Below, one piece after another: positions 18,188 to 26,594 of a stretch of DNA of 64,000 nt. How positions within the stretch are numbered: position 1 is the first letter of the stretch; each line of letters starts with the position of its first letter. The notes below the pieces were generated by a model. It searched no databases. It had not been told where the DNA came from and was given only the letters and a program-made list of their open reading frames with translations. A program made the position numbers and the translations under genes. Origin of the DNA: Desulfosarcina sp. BuS5 (lineage in GTDB: Bacteria > Desulfobacterota > Desulfobacteria > Desulfobacterales > BuS5); NCBI RefSeq assembly GCF_028752835.1, contig NZ_CP087952.1:1469041-1533040 (forward strand), in the 5' to 3' direction.

Positions 18188-19514
18188 GGTGCTCTCCCGC
18201 TACTACATTGATTATAAACCGAGCATGTTTAATGTTTTAATTGAAAGTTAACATAGCTTTTTGTTACATACTGTTTATTTTTAATTCTGATTTGATGCTT
18301 ATTTTTAAAACAAACAAGGACTCATTTTTGCTTCTTGCTACCCAGTTTGGGAGGAAAAGATTATGAGAAAATCATCAGATTGGAATCAACCTTGCCCGAA
18401 CAAAAATTGTAAGTGCTATGGGCAAGTAAATCAAAGAAATATTAGTTCTATCAGTACTTATATGACAAAAAGTGGTAAAAGGCGTATTTTTAAATGTTCT
18501 ATCTGTGGCGAAAGATTTTCCGAAACACGTGACACTGCTTTTTTCGATCTAAAAACTGAAGAAGAAAAGGTAATGATGGCATTGAAGATGATCCTGGTAA
18601 ATGTTGGAATAAGTGGAATCGCTTTCGTGCTTGGTATTAAAGAGGATACCGTTTTGTTCTGGTTGGATAAAGCATATAAAAACGCAGATGCAATTAACAA
18701 AGCGCTTCTCAAGGAACTTCCTGTAACTCATGTGGAATTGGATGAAATGTGTAGCTTTGTCAGGCGAAAAGTAAGTAAAAAATCTGAGAATACGAAACCT
18801 GAGAGCAGTCAAGAAGCAGAAGATGGTCGACAATGGATCTGAATCAGTTATGCTCCGCAATTCCGTCTTATTCTGGCTATGGTTGTTGGCCCCAGGACAT
18901 TTGAAACCGCTCTTTCACTCATTGCAATGACTGCTGGCATAGTATTGGGAGTTCTCTGCTTCTTTAGCGACGGGTTTAGCTGCTACTTCAATGCTCTGCT
19001 TGAATACTACCATGAAATAAAAATCTTCCCAAAAACCGGACAAAGGGGACATCCGAAAGAGCCTGTTAAAGAGCCTCATTCTGAGTTGGTATATGGCCAG
19101 ATGGTAAAAGAGAAGAAAAATGGAAAACTCCTCAAGATCACTTACCGCATCAGGTGTGGAGCAGAACGACTTGCTAAACTGGGGTTCAAAATAGGCACCA
19201 GTTTCCTTGAAAGATTGAACCTTACCATCAGGCAATCTCTCTCTCCTCTGAAACGAAAGACTCTTGGCTATAGCAAAAATAGAGAGAATCTTAAAAAACA
19301 AACTGTTTTTTTTCAAGCATTTTATAACTTTGCTCGTCCACATATGAGTCTCCGGGAAAGGATCTGTGATTCTGAAGAACGTTTTCAAAAAAAATGGAAT
19401 CAAAAAACTCCAGGTATGGCAGCCGGAATTACTGACCACGTTTGGACGTTTAGAGAACTCTTAACTGTAAAAATTGCTACTGATTTATAATCAATGTAGT
19501 AGCGGGAGAGTACC
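18188..19514 (+). mobile_element. IS1-like insertion sequence
   Basis: Terminal inverted repeats of 31 bp with one mismatch (ggtgctctcccgctactaca and on at 18188-18218; complement at 19484-19514). A 7-bp duplication gattttc flanks it at 18181-18187 and 19515-19521. It sits at the 5' edge of the RT-Cas1 remnant. Confidence 0.85.
18363..19490 (+). pseudogene. IS1-like transposase split by one in-frame TGA
   Basis: Reads as one frame from 18363 to 19490 apart from a single TGA at 18840-18842. The N-terminal half is an InsA-like zinc-finger and helix-turn-helix region (CPNKNCKCYGQ, FKCSICGERFSETRDT). The DDE catalytic residues span both halves: VELDEMCSFV before the stop, then CFFSDGFSCYF and SFLERLNLTIRQSLSPL after it. 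The stop suggests a nonsense mutation and an inactive element. Readthrough or selenocysteine is unlikely in this protein type. Confidence 0.85.
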
Positions 19515-19595
19515 GATTTTCAGATAATTACCTGATTTTAAAACTTGGCACAAGGCCAGAGGGAGGAAGGTGTATTGTAATACTTCGACGACCGA

Positions 19596-19633
19596 TAACA
19601 CAGTGAAATTATTTATGTGAAAATCTATAGCAT
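19596..19633. repeat. dispersed 28-38 bp motif, copy 1
   Basis: gataac, 4 bp, then tgaaattatttatgtga, 3 bp, tctatagc. Shared over 38 bp with 29264-29301 and over 28 bp with 33716-33743. Meaning unknown. Confidence 0.7.
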
Positions 19634-19700
19634 CGATGATGAAGAACGTGAGGCTATAGCAACGTATGAGAAAGTTCGAAAAAATTCTCACACAGAATGA

Positions 19701-19737
19701 AAAGAGTCCCTCAGTATGACACCCTGAGGGACTCTTT
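19701..19737 (-). terminator. hairpin terminator after tRNA-Lys
   Basis: Perfect 14-bp stem aaagagtccctcag / ctgagggactcttt with a 9-base loop, followed on the minus strand by a short T run. It lies 28 bp beyond the tRNA-Lys 3' end and could work in both directions. Confidence 0.8.
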
Positions 19738-19765
19738 AACTATAACAAATTATTTATTATTTTAT

Positions 19766-19842
19766 TGGTGGGCCGTGAAGGAATCGAACCTTCAACCTAC
19801 TGATTAAGAGTCAGGTGCTCTGCCTGGTTGAGCTAACGGCCC
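19766..19842 (-). tRNA. tRNA-Lys (CTT)
   Basis: On the minus strand, acceptor GGGCCGT pairs with ACGGCCC, the anticodon loop is ACTCTTAAT with CTT, the T loop is GTTCGATTC, and CCA is encoded. Confidence 0.97.
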
Positions 19843-19882
19843 ATATAAGGTGTTCTGATGATATTATACAACAGAATTTTAC

Positions 19883-19910
19883 ATAATATCTTATTTTTAG
19901 CTTTTGTCAA
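19883..19910 (-). promoter_or_regulatory. possible promoter for tRNA-Lys
   Basis: Minus-strand TTGACA (19905-19910) and TATTAT (19883-19888) are 16 bp apart. The distance to the tRNA start (about 40 bp) is longer than for the other tRNAs, and a TATAAT lies nearer at 19863-19868. Confidence 0.4.
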
Positions 19911-19952
19911 TATTTTAATTCTAATTATGATCGAACAGGTCGAATTTTGCTA

Positions 19953-21434
19953 CTACAGCTTTTCCAGTAGATCACAGAATAGCCTTACTCCGAAGCCCGT
20001 TCCTCCATGCCCGCAGTATGCTTCCTCTTTTTTTATATAAGCTGGCCCTGCAATATCTATGTGAGCCCACCTTTTATTGTCGGTAAATTCTTTAAGAAAC
20101 AGGGCGGCGGTTATAGCTCCTCCCCATCTTGAATCGCTGATATTGTGTATATCCGCAAAACCACTTTTTAGAAGTTTCTGATAATCATCCGGCAGGGGCA
20201 GTCGCCAGCACCTTTCATTTGTGTCTTGTCCGGATTGAAGGATTTTTTCAGCAAGTTCATCGTCAGAGGCAAATATGCCTGCTATTTTTTCACCCAGCGC
20301 TACAACGCAAGCACCTGTCAGTGTGGCGATATCTATAATTATTTCCGGTTTATATTTTTCAATGGAGTATGAAATGGCATCTATTAATATCAGCCTTCCC
20401 TCGGCATCGGTGTTGCCTATCTCAACGGTTTTACCACTATAACTTTTTACTATATCACCAGGCCGTGCCGCATTGCCTGAAGGCATGTTTTCAACCACAG
20501 GCAGAACACCGACGACCTTGAGTTTGGGCTTAAGTTTTGCAATAGTGATCATGGTGGCGGCAACAACAGCAGCTCCGGACATATCTGTTTTCATATCTTC
20601 AAGGGCACCCTGGGGCTTCAGGTTTATGCCTCCCGAGTCGAATGTAACGCCTTTACCCACAAGCACAATGGTTTCCTGGGCATCATTGTGGCTATATTCA
20701 AGACAAATCAACGATGGTTTGCTTTCACTCCCTTTTGCCACTGCAAGCATTGCCCCGAATTTTTTTTGTTTTAGCTGGGTTTCATCCAGGACTTCAACCT
20801 TCAGGTCAACTTTTTCAGCGTTGGCGACTATAGATTCTGTAAACTGTTCCGGCCGCTTGTCATTAGACGGAGTGCTTATCCATTCTCGTGCCAGAATGGT
20901 GCCACTACATAATGCTTCGACTTGTGCCGGCAATTCTTTGAATTGATCCGTTGCGTCATGTTTTAAAAGAAGATTGATCCCTGTTAAAGGTTTAAGTTTT
21001 TTTTCTTCTTTATATTTATCAAAAATATGATTTCCAAGACAGGCGCCCTCCAGCAGGGCTTTGATAATAAAATGTGGCTCAGCCTTAATTCCCCTGGTAA
21101 TGTTTTGACCCGCAGGAGCGGCTATTAAAATATTTGATAATTTTTTCTTAATGGATTCCTTTGTAGCTTTACCTGCAAAAGCCCGTAATACTTCAATATT
21201 AATATCCTCAAGTTTACCAAGACCTAAATATATCACTCTTTCCGCTTTTATTCCTGGAAGATTATACAGGATTACCAAATCATCTTTTTTGCCCTCAAAT
21301 TCATTCAGAGATTTTGCTTTTTTTATAAGAGAAGATATTTTTCGTAAATTATGGATCTCTTTATCTTCACATACCGGTATAATCAGAGCATCCACAGATG
21401 TTTTTTTCAGATCGACCGATTTTAATTGCATCAT
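19953..21434 (-). CDS. pepA: leucyl aminopeptidase (M17)
   Basis: 493 residues. Cytosolic zinc or manganese aminopeptidase that forms hexamers. The N-terminal macro-like domain is followed by the catalytic domain with VGKGVTFDSGGINLKP, MKTDMSGAA and the signature NTDAEGRL, which together contain the two-metal ligands and catalytic Lys and Arg. An aaggag precedes tandem ATGs at the start. Some M17 enzymes also regulate transcription or recombination; nothing here shows that. Confidence 0.95.
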   Translation of the reverse strand: MMQLKSVDLKKTSVDALIIPVCEDKEIHNLRKISSLIKKAKSLNEFEGKKDDLVILYNLPGIKAERVIYLGLGKLEDINIEVLRAFAGKATKESIKKKLSNILIAAPAGQNITRGIKAEPHFIIKALLEGACLGNHIFDKYKEEKKLKPLTGINLLLKHDATDQFKELPAQVEALCSGTILAREWISTPSNDKRPEQFTESIVANAEKVDLKVEVLDETQLKQKKFGAMLAVAKGSESKPSLICLEYSHNDAQETIVLVGKGVTFDSGGINLKPQGALEDMKTDMSGAAVVAATMITIAKLKPKLKVVGVLPVVENMPSGNAARPGDIVKSYSGKTVEIGNTDAEGRLILIDAISYSIEKYKPEIIIDIATLTGACVVALGEKIAGIFASDDELAEKILQSGQDTNERCWRLPLPDDYQKLLKSGFADIHNISDSRWGGAITAALFLKEFTDNKRWAHIDIAGPAYIKKEEAYCGHGGTGFGVRLFCDLLEKL

Positions 21435-21455
21435 ATTTAAATTCTCCTTATTGAA

Positions 21456-22220
21456 TTATTGATCAAGATTATTATTTCTGAGACGCAAAACCATTTCACG
21501 AGTCTCCCCTGCCGATTGCAGTGCTTTATATGACAGCAAAACGGCAAGACAAGAGAGACTTATTGACGCAAAATTAAGAAGAAGACGGAGCCATCCTGTA
21601 ATTCCTTCATGGTAAATTTTGCCGTTGGATGCTAAAGGGTCTTTCTTCTGTTCTGTTACCGATGAAATAATCTTGCCGGATACTTTGCCAGTATTCAAAG
21701 AGTTTGTATTATTCTTCTCATCTATTTTTTTTTTTTCAGTTTTTATCTCTGTTGCGGCTTCTACAGGTCCTTTTGTATAAACTGTCGGATCACTTGTTTG
21801 TTTGCTGCTAAGGTCCGCCTGGTCGATGTTTTTATAAACAGGTGGTTTTTCAATACTTTGTTCATCAGGAATAGTTTCATGAGCTTCTGATACCATAGTT
21901 TTTTTTTGGTCATTCGGAATTTTTTTTTCAACGCTGATCAGTTTTAAAAATTTTCCGTAAATCCAACCCTCATATGAATATGCTGTTCCGGATATGGCTA
22001 CTCTGTACCAGTCTGTCTGCTGATCCTTTACGATAACCAGGGTCCCGCCCGGGATTCCTGTTATAATTTTTTTATTCATCCCCGGCGCCTGCCTGAGGTT
22101 CACACTGGATATTATTTCGCCATAAATGATCTCTGTTGCGAAAGAATTGCGAGATGGGCAGGTAATCATAACCATGATAAGAAAAATAAGATTTATATAT
22201 AAATTTATATTTTTTTGCAT
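21456..22220 (-). CDS. secreted or membrane-bound bacterial SH3-domain protein
   Basis: 254 residues. It starts with a signal-like hydrophobic stretch (LYINLIFLIMVMITC). An SH3b domain follows (GEIISSVNLRQAPGMNKK to YEGWIYGKFLKLI), then a low-complexity Lys/Thr/Glu-rich linker, and a C-terminal membrane helix (LLLNFASISLSCLAVLLSYK) with a basic tail. SH3b domains usually bind cell-wall peptides. The layout resembles TIGR04211-type envelope SH3 proteins. Function unknown. It ends 21 bp before pepA on the same strand. Confidence 0.7.
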   Translation of the reverse strand: MQKNINLYINLIFLIMVMITCPSRNSFATEIIYGEIISSVNLRQAPGMNKKIITGIPGGTLVIVKDQQTDWYRVAISGTAYSYEGWIYGKFLKLISVEKKIPNDQKKTMVSEAHETIPDEQSIEKPPVYKNIDQADLSSKQTSDPTVYTKGPVEAATEIKTEKKKIDEKNNTNSLNTGKVSGKIISSVTEQKKDPLASNGKIYHEGITGWLRLLLNFASISLSCLAVLLSYKALQSAGETREMVLRLRNNNLDQ

Positions 22221-22275
22221 AGTTCCTCGTTCCTCAGGGCTCTCTCAAAAACAAATTTTTTATGAAAGATTCGGA

Positions 22276-22854
22276 TCAGGCGCGCCATTGCATCAGTTCT
22301 TTCCTGGTAATAATTGCTGAGACATTTTCAACTTGTTTTCGTATATTTGCTATGCCGCCTTCTTGCCGATCTACAAGTATTACAACCTTGACAACTTCCA
22401 ATCCTTCTGAACGTGCTCTATCTATTGCTTTTATTGTCGAACCTCCGGTCGTGGCAACATCGTCAAGGATTGCTACTCTTTCTCCCGGGAGTATCTCTCC
22501 TTCGATCCATTTGACTATACCATGGTCTTTTTTTGTTTTGCGTATGGAAAAGGCTTTTATAGGCTCATTCTGTAATTCGGATGCAAAAGCAGCGGCAATT
22601 GACACAGGGTCGGCGCCGAATGTAAGGCCTCCTACCGCACGGATCCTTTGGTCTTTAATGGCGTCAAATACAAGGTGGCCGGCAAGAAACATTCCTCGCG
22701 GGCTTAATGTGGTCGGTTTACAATTGATATAAAAACGGCTAAGTTTGCCTGAAACCAGCTTAAAATCCGGTTTTTCGCTATATTTAAATGATTTGTGGCA
22801 TAGAATATCGATTAGTTCTTGTTTCATTTGATTGATCGGAGTATTTAGATTCAT
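22276..22854 (-). CDS. pyrE: orotate phosphoribosyltransferase
   Basis: Joins orotate and PRPP to form orotidine monophosphate in pyrimidine synthesis. The PRPP-binding motif [14 protein letters not shown] is intact, and the KTKKDHG loop carries the conserved basic residues. The start is uncertain: ATG at 22854 gives 192 residues and ATG at 22827 gives 183; neither has a strong ribosome-binding site. A longer in-frame extension upstream is AT-rich and overlaps the likely attenuator, so I leave it out. Confidence 0.93.
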   Translation of the reverse strand: MNLNTPINQMKQELIDILCHKSFKYSEKPDFKLVSGKLSRFYINCKPTTLSPRGMFLAGHLVFDAIKDQRIRAVGGLTFGADPVSIAAAFASELQNEPIKAFSIRKTKKDHGIVKWIEGEILPGERVAILDDVATTGGSTIKAIDRARSEGLEVVKVVILVDRQEGGIANIRKQVENVSAIITRKELMQWRA

Positions 22855-22933
22855 TAGCTTGTTTGGATTGTTCGAGTGTATTGCTTTGTATAATATAATA
22901 AAAAAACAGTTTATTTTAAAATAAATATCATAT

Positions 22934-22985
22934 AAAAAAACCTCCACTGGAATGGAAGAAGCGAGTTAATGGGATTCAGTGGAGG
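22934..22985 (-). terminator. intrinsic terminator upstream of pyrE, probable attenuator
   Basis: On the minus strand a 9-bp stem (gcctccactg / cagtggagg) closes a 27-base loop and is followed by seven T. It lies about 80 bp before pyrE and reads toward it. No gene on this strand is evident just upstream, so it most likely controls readthrough into pyrE, as pyrimidine attenuators do. Confidence 0.65.
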
Positions 22986-23165
22986 CATTTAGCAAGGAAA
23001 ACTGATTAGAGCACTCCTTAAGCCAAAAAACACATACCAATAAAAATTATTCTGGTCAATTGTAAAATGAATTGTAAAAGGCAATCTGCCTTGGCTGTGG
23101 AGAATATAAATAGATTTAGGGAACTGGAAGAAAATAATATACCTATATCGTGCAGAACTTTTGTT

Positions 23166-23230
23166 CGTCTTCAAGGCGTGATGGCAGGTACATAGCGAGC
23201 TATGTACCTGTTATTACAACGTAGAAGACG
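23166..23230. repeat. intergenic hairpin
   Basis: Perfect 11-bp stem caggtacatag / ctatgtacctg with a cgag loop at 23185-23210, framed by cgtcttc (23166-23172) and gaagacg (23224-23230). The 22986-23387 gap otherwise shows only AT-rich sequence and no convincing gene. Confidence 0.7.
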
Positions 23231-23387
23231 GGCAAAAGGGCAAGCAGGATGGGTAAATTATTTTTTGGAAGTTCCCTTACCAGTAAATTTTGTATTTCCG
23301 GATGAACAATAGCAAATGGCATAAAATTTGCTATTAATGAAAACATATATTTAATATTACATTTTATCCGGATCAGGAAACCATTTA

Positions 23388-24077
23388 ATGATAAACGGTC
23401 GGTCTGAGATGCCTATTATCAGAATGTTTCATGTTTACAGATATTACGGCAAAAAAAAAGCCTTGATCGATATAAATCTCGATGTTTACAAGAATGAGGT
23501 TTTATTTCTAAGCGGTCCAAGCGGCGCCGGTAAAACAACTCTTTTGAAACTTCTATATCTTGGGGAATCTGTCTCTGAAGGGCAGGTAATAGTGGATGGT
23601 ATGAACCTGTCCAGAACCAGCTTCAAACGCATACCTGCATTAAGGCGCAAGTTTGGTATAATATTTCAGGATTATAAACTAATACAAACAAAGACTGTTT
23701 TTGAAAATGTTGCGCTTGTTCTTGAGGCTGCAGGAAGAAAGAGCCGGCTTCTTGAAAAAAAGGTCAATAGTGTCCTCAGGATAGTAGGTATGGAGGATAA
23801 ACGTGATCTTTTTCCTCCAAGTCTTTCTGGTGGAGAGCAGCAGCGGGTGGCCGTTGCCAGGGCTGTTGTGGGTGATCCTAAAATTATACTGGCCGATGAA
23901 CCGACCGGTAGTCTCGATTCCGAGTCAGCCGGTATTGTTTTCGATCTTCTTAAGAGGTTTCATACACGGGGTACTACTGTAATAATTGCAACACACGACA
24001 AGAATTTGATCACCCAGGCAGGAGCTCGTGTTGTATATCTCAATAATGGCTATCTTCAAACGCATACAAACATATAA
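23388..24077 (+). CDS. ftsE: cell-division ATP-binding protein FtsE
   Basis: ABC ATPase that pairs with FtsX to control septal peptidoglycan hydrolysis through EnvC. Walker [10 protein letters not shown] (residues 43-51), signature LSGGEQQR, Walker [13 protein letters not shown] and switch His in IATHDK are all present. 229 residues. ATG at 23409 ([10 protein letters not shown]) is an equally possible start. It heads a same-strand series ftsE-ftsX-envC-ctpA-yibQ. Confidence 0.93.
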   Translation: MINGRSEMPIIRMFHVYRYYGKKKALIDINLDVYKNEVLFLSGPSGAGKTTLLKLLYLGESVSEGQVIVDGMNLSRTSFKRIPALRRKFGIIFQDYKLIQTKTVFENVALVLEAAGRKSRLLEKKVNSVLRIVGMEDKRDLFPPSLSGGEQQRVAVARAVVGDPKIILADEPTGSLDSESAGIVFDLLKRFHTRGTTVIIATHDKNLITQAGARVVYLNNGYLQTHTNI

Positions 24078-24096
24078 AGCGGACCCTTAACTATAA

Positions 24097-24249
24097 CCTC
24101 GAAAGGCCATAAATTGCGCTTTTTCAATGGCCCTGAACATCAATAGCTGCGTTGCTCAGGCTCGCAATAGCCCGCTATTACGAGCCTTCCCGTCTTGCTC
24201 TTGATGCTCATTGCTCACCGAAAAAAACGCAATTTATAACCTTCCGAGG
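24097..24249. repeat. 153-bp palindromic element between ftsE and ftsX
   Basis: Outer 22-bp arms at 24097-24118 and 24228-24249 (cctcgaaaggccataaattg and on; three mismatches) enclose an inner palindrome ggctcgcaatagcccgctat near 24159-24186. It splits an otherwise tightly packed gene pair. Confidence 0.75.
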
Positions 24250-24274
24250 TATATTTCTGCAAAAAACATATCCG

Positions 24275-25153
24275 ATGATTATTTTTTTCAGACGTGCCGT
24301 TCAGGATATTTTGAGAAACAGAATCCTGAATATGATCACTGTTATCACAATAGCTTTATCCATAATTATTATAGGAAGTTTTGCTATTTTTATTATCAAC
24401 ACGAACGATATCCTGGATTCCTGGAAGCAGTGCACAAGGATAATGGTATATCTTAGGCCGGATATTTCTAAAAATGAAATTCCCGGTATTAAACAAAAAA
24501 TAATCGGAATCTATGGGGTAAAAAGTGCCAAGTTTATTGCAAAAGATGAGGCTTTATCGTTGCTTAGAAATAAGATGAAACGGCAGGCGGCGATCCTTGA
24601 CAATTTGCGTAAGAATCCTCTGCCGGATGCCTTTGAAATAGAGATGACGCCTTCATGCACTGATAAGAGAAAAATTGAATCTATTGTCACGGTGATTGAG
24701 TCTCTACCATTTGTGGATGATTTGGAGTACGGCCAGAGATGGATCGGACAGTTTGCTGATATCATGCGCCTCTTTAGGCTGGCAGGCTTTGCCGTTGGAG
24801 GTCTTTTTTTTATAGCATCCGTGTTTATAGTTGCCAATACCATACGGCTGGTTTTATATTCGAGACGTGAAGAAGTCGAAATCATGCGCCTTGTGGGAGC
24901 AACTGAAAAGTTTATTAAAATACCTTTTTTTATAGAAGGGATTATACAGGGAGTTCTTGGAGGAATAATAGGTGTGGTTGTGTTGTATATCGCTTTTGTT
25001 TTTATATCTTCAAACCTTTCACAGGGAATGTTAACCGGATTTCTAAGCCTCAGATTTTTCCATTTTAAGGTGCTCTGCTCAATTATTTTATGCAGCATGT
25101 TTGTCGGGTGGTTAGGATGTTTTCTTTCTTTTATACATTTCAAAAGAATATGA
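24275..25153 (+). CDS. ftsX: cell-division protein FtsX
   Basis: 292 residues with four membrane helices: one near the N-terminus (MITVITIALSIIIIGSFAIF) and three in the C-terminal half, with a periplasmic loop (residues about 60-170) that in the family contacts EnvC. The ATG at 24275 begins MIIFFRRAVQDILRNR, the usual FtsX opening. An earlier in-frame start would run through the palindromic element and is rejected. The stop overlaps the envC start (ATGA). Confidence 0.9.
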   Translation: MIIFFRRAVQDILRNRILNMITVITIALSIIIIGSFAIFIINTNDILDSWKQCTRIMVYLRPDISKNEIPGIKQKIIGIYGVKSAKFIAKDEALSLLRNKMKRQAAILDNLRKNPLPDAFEIEMTPSCTDKRKIESIVTVIESLPFVDDLEYGQRWIGQFADIMRLFRLAGFAVGGLFFIASVFIVANTIRLVLYSRREEVEIMRLVGATEKFIKIPFFIEGIIQGVLGGIIGVVVLYIAFVFISSNLSQGMLTGFLSLRFFHFKVLCSIILCSMFVGWLGCFLSFIHFKRI

Positions 25154-26589
25154 GTATTTTCAAACAAATAAATAGAAAAAATTTTTTTTCTGCTTTAATT
25201 TTTTTCTGTTCGGTTTTGACCGTTAATAATGGATTGGCCAAAGCCGATGTATTAAGTGAGATAGGTGTTGTTACTGTCAAGAATCTTAATTTACGTCCAG
25301 CACCCGACCGAAAAAATACTCCTATCAAGCGGCTGAAGCTGGGTGCCAGGGTGGAAATTATAGATCATGAAAAAAAATGGCTGAAAATTTTACATGAAGG
25401 TTTGACCGGTTATGTGAGAAACAGTAAGAATTATATTCAAATTATACAAATGCATGGGATAGAGAGAAACAAAAAAGATAATCTCTCGACACTTGATCTG
25501 GCTAAAAATGAAGTGGAAAATATTAACAGGAGGATTGAGCAGAGAAGAGCGAATATTCGGTCATATACAAAAAAGGAGGCTGATATTGTGGCAAGACTTG
25601 ACGTATTGGACCGATCCCTCAATGATTCAAGAAGATCTCTCCGTTTATTTAAAGAAGAGGTTGAAGGCTTCGAAAAGCGGATAGATAAAATCCGAATGGA
25701 GTACGATGCATTAAGTGCAGAGGTCGAGAGTTGTGAAGAGTACATCTCATTGCGGCTGGTGGCCCTGTATAAACTTAATGCCCTTGGCGGGATGTATATT
25801 TTAGCCTCTTCGGAATCGATTAGTGAGCTCTATCAAAGAAAAAGAGCCTTTGAACAGATACTTGGTTATGATAATGAGGTTCGTAGTAATCTTTTGGATT
25901 CCAAGTTGCGGCTTAAGAGAGTTAAAGATAGTCTGAATGCACGAAAAAATGAGAAACTGGCGCTTGAAAAAAGTATTGATGAGCATGTTAGGCTTATCTC
26001 CCGCGAACAGGTTGAGCGATCAAAGTGTCTTGATGATATACGCAACAAGAAATCGCTGGAATTAGCCTCTCTTGCTTCCTTAAATAAATCTGCAAAGGCG
26101 CTTGACAATACGATAAGGTCATTAATCCTTGAACCTAAAGCGCATAAATCGGCTGCCGGTTTGCAAACATATGGATTCAGCTCGAGGAAAGGATTGCTCA
26201 GAATGCCTGTAAAAGGCAGGATTGTAAACTTTTTCGGCCCTTATCAGGATACTAAATTCAACATGAAAAGTTTTCGCAAGGGCATAGATATTAAAATTGA
26301 AAGAGGCGAGCCGGTCCGTGCCGTTTATAATGGGACGACAATATATGCAAAATGGTTTAAAGGATACGGCAATATGATAATCATCGATCATGGTGAAAAT
26401 TATTATACTGTTTATGCGCATGCTGAAGAAATTTTTATTACAAAAGGTGATATTGTGGAAGAGGGGGATGTTGTTGCTACGGTTGGAGATACCGGATCAA
26501 TGATTGGTTCGAGTCTCCATTTTGAGATACGCCATCACGGCAAACCGATCGATCCGCTTGAATGGATTAATAAGGACCGCAAGGGGTAA
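25150..26589 (+). CDS. envC: EnvC-like murein hydrolase activator with N-terminal SH3 domain
   Basis: About 479 residues: signal peptide (ALIFFCSVLTVNNGLAKA), SH3b domain (VKNLNLRPAPDRKN to GYVRN), a long coiled coil (residues about 115-345), then a LytM/M23 domain (GRIVNFFGPY, KGIDIKIERG, YTVYAHAEEI, SSLHFEIRHHGKPIDP). The first metal-ligand His is replaced (RKGIDI), as in EnvC, which activates amidases instead of cutting peptidoglycan. The added SH3 domain is unusual for E. coli EnvC. The 4-bp overlap with ftsX supports joint function. Confidence 0.88.
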   Translation: MSIFKQINRKNFFSALIFFCSVLTVNNGLAKADVLSEIGVVTVKNLNLRPAPDRKNTPIKRLKLGARVEIIDHEKKWLKILHEGLTGYVRNSKNYIQIIQMHGIERNKKDNLSTLDLAKNEVENINRRIEQRRANIRSYTKKEADIVARLDVLDRSLNDSRRSLRLFKEEVEGFEKRIDKIRMEYDALSAEVESCEEYISLRLVALYKLNALGGMYILASSESISELYQRKRAFEQILGYDNEVRSNLLDSKLRLKRVKDSLNARKNEKLALEKSIDEHVRLISREQVERSKCLDDIRNKKSLELASLASLNKSAKALDNTIRSLILEPKAHKSAAGLQTYGFSSRKGLLRMPVKGRIVNFFGPYQDTKFNMKSFRKGIDIKIERGEPVRAVYNGTTIYAKWFKGYGNMIIIDHGENYYTVYAHAEEIFITKGDIVEEGDVVATVGDTGSMIGSSLHFEIRHHGKPIDPLEWINKDRKG

Positions 26590-26594
26590 ATAAA

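Noticed and set aside
18840-18842. TGA in the IS1-like transposase as selenocysteine
   Set aside because: The position is not a catalytic or Cys-equivalent site and no SECIS-like hairpin is evident; a nonsense mutation is simpler.
19491-19691. 66-codon minus-strand frame next to the IS1-like element
   Set aside because: It includes the inverted repeat of the element and shows no domain; checked as a possible extension of the RT-Cas1 gene but the frame does not join it.
22989-23174. 61-codon minus-strand frame upstream of the pyrE attenuator
   Set aside because: AT-rich, low-complexity translation, no ribosome-binding site; not supported as a leader peptide.
24152-24274. Upstream extension of ftsX
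   Set aside because: The extra 41 codons lie within the palindromic element and do not resemble FtsX; the ATG at 24275 gives the family N-terminus.
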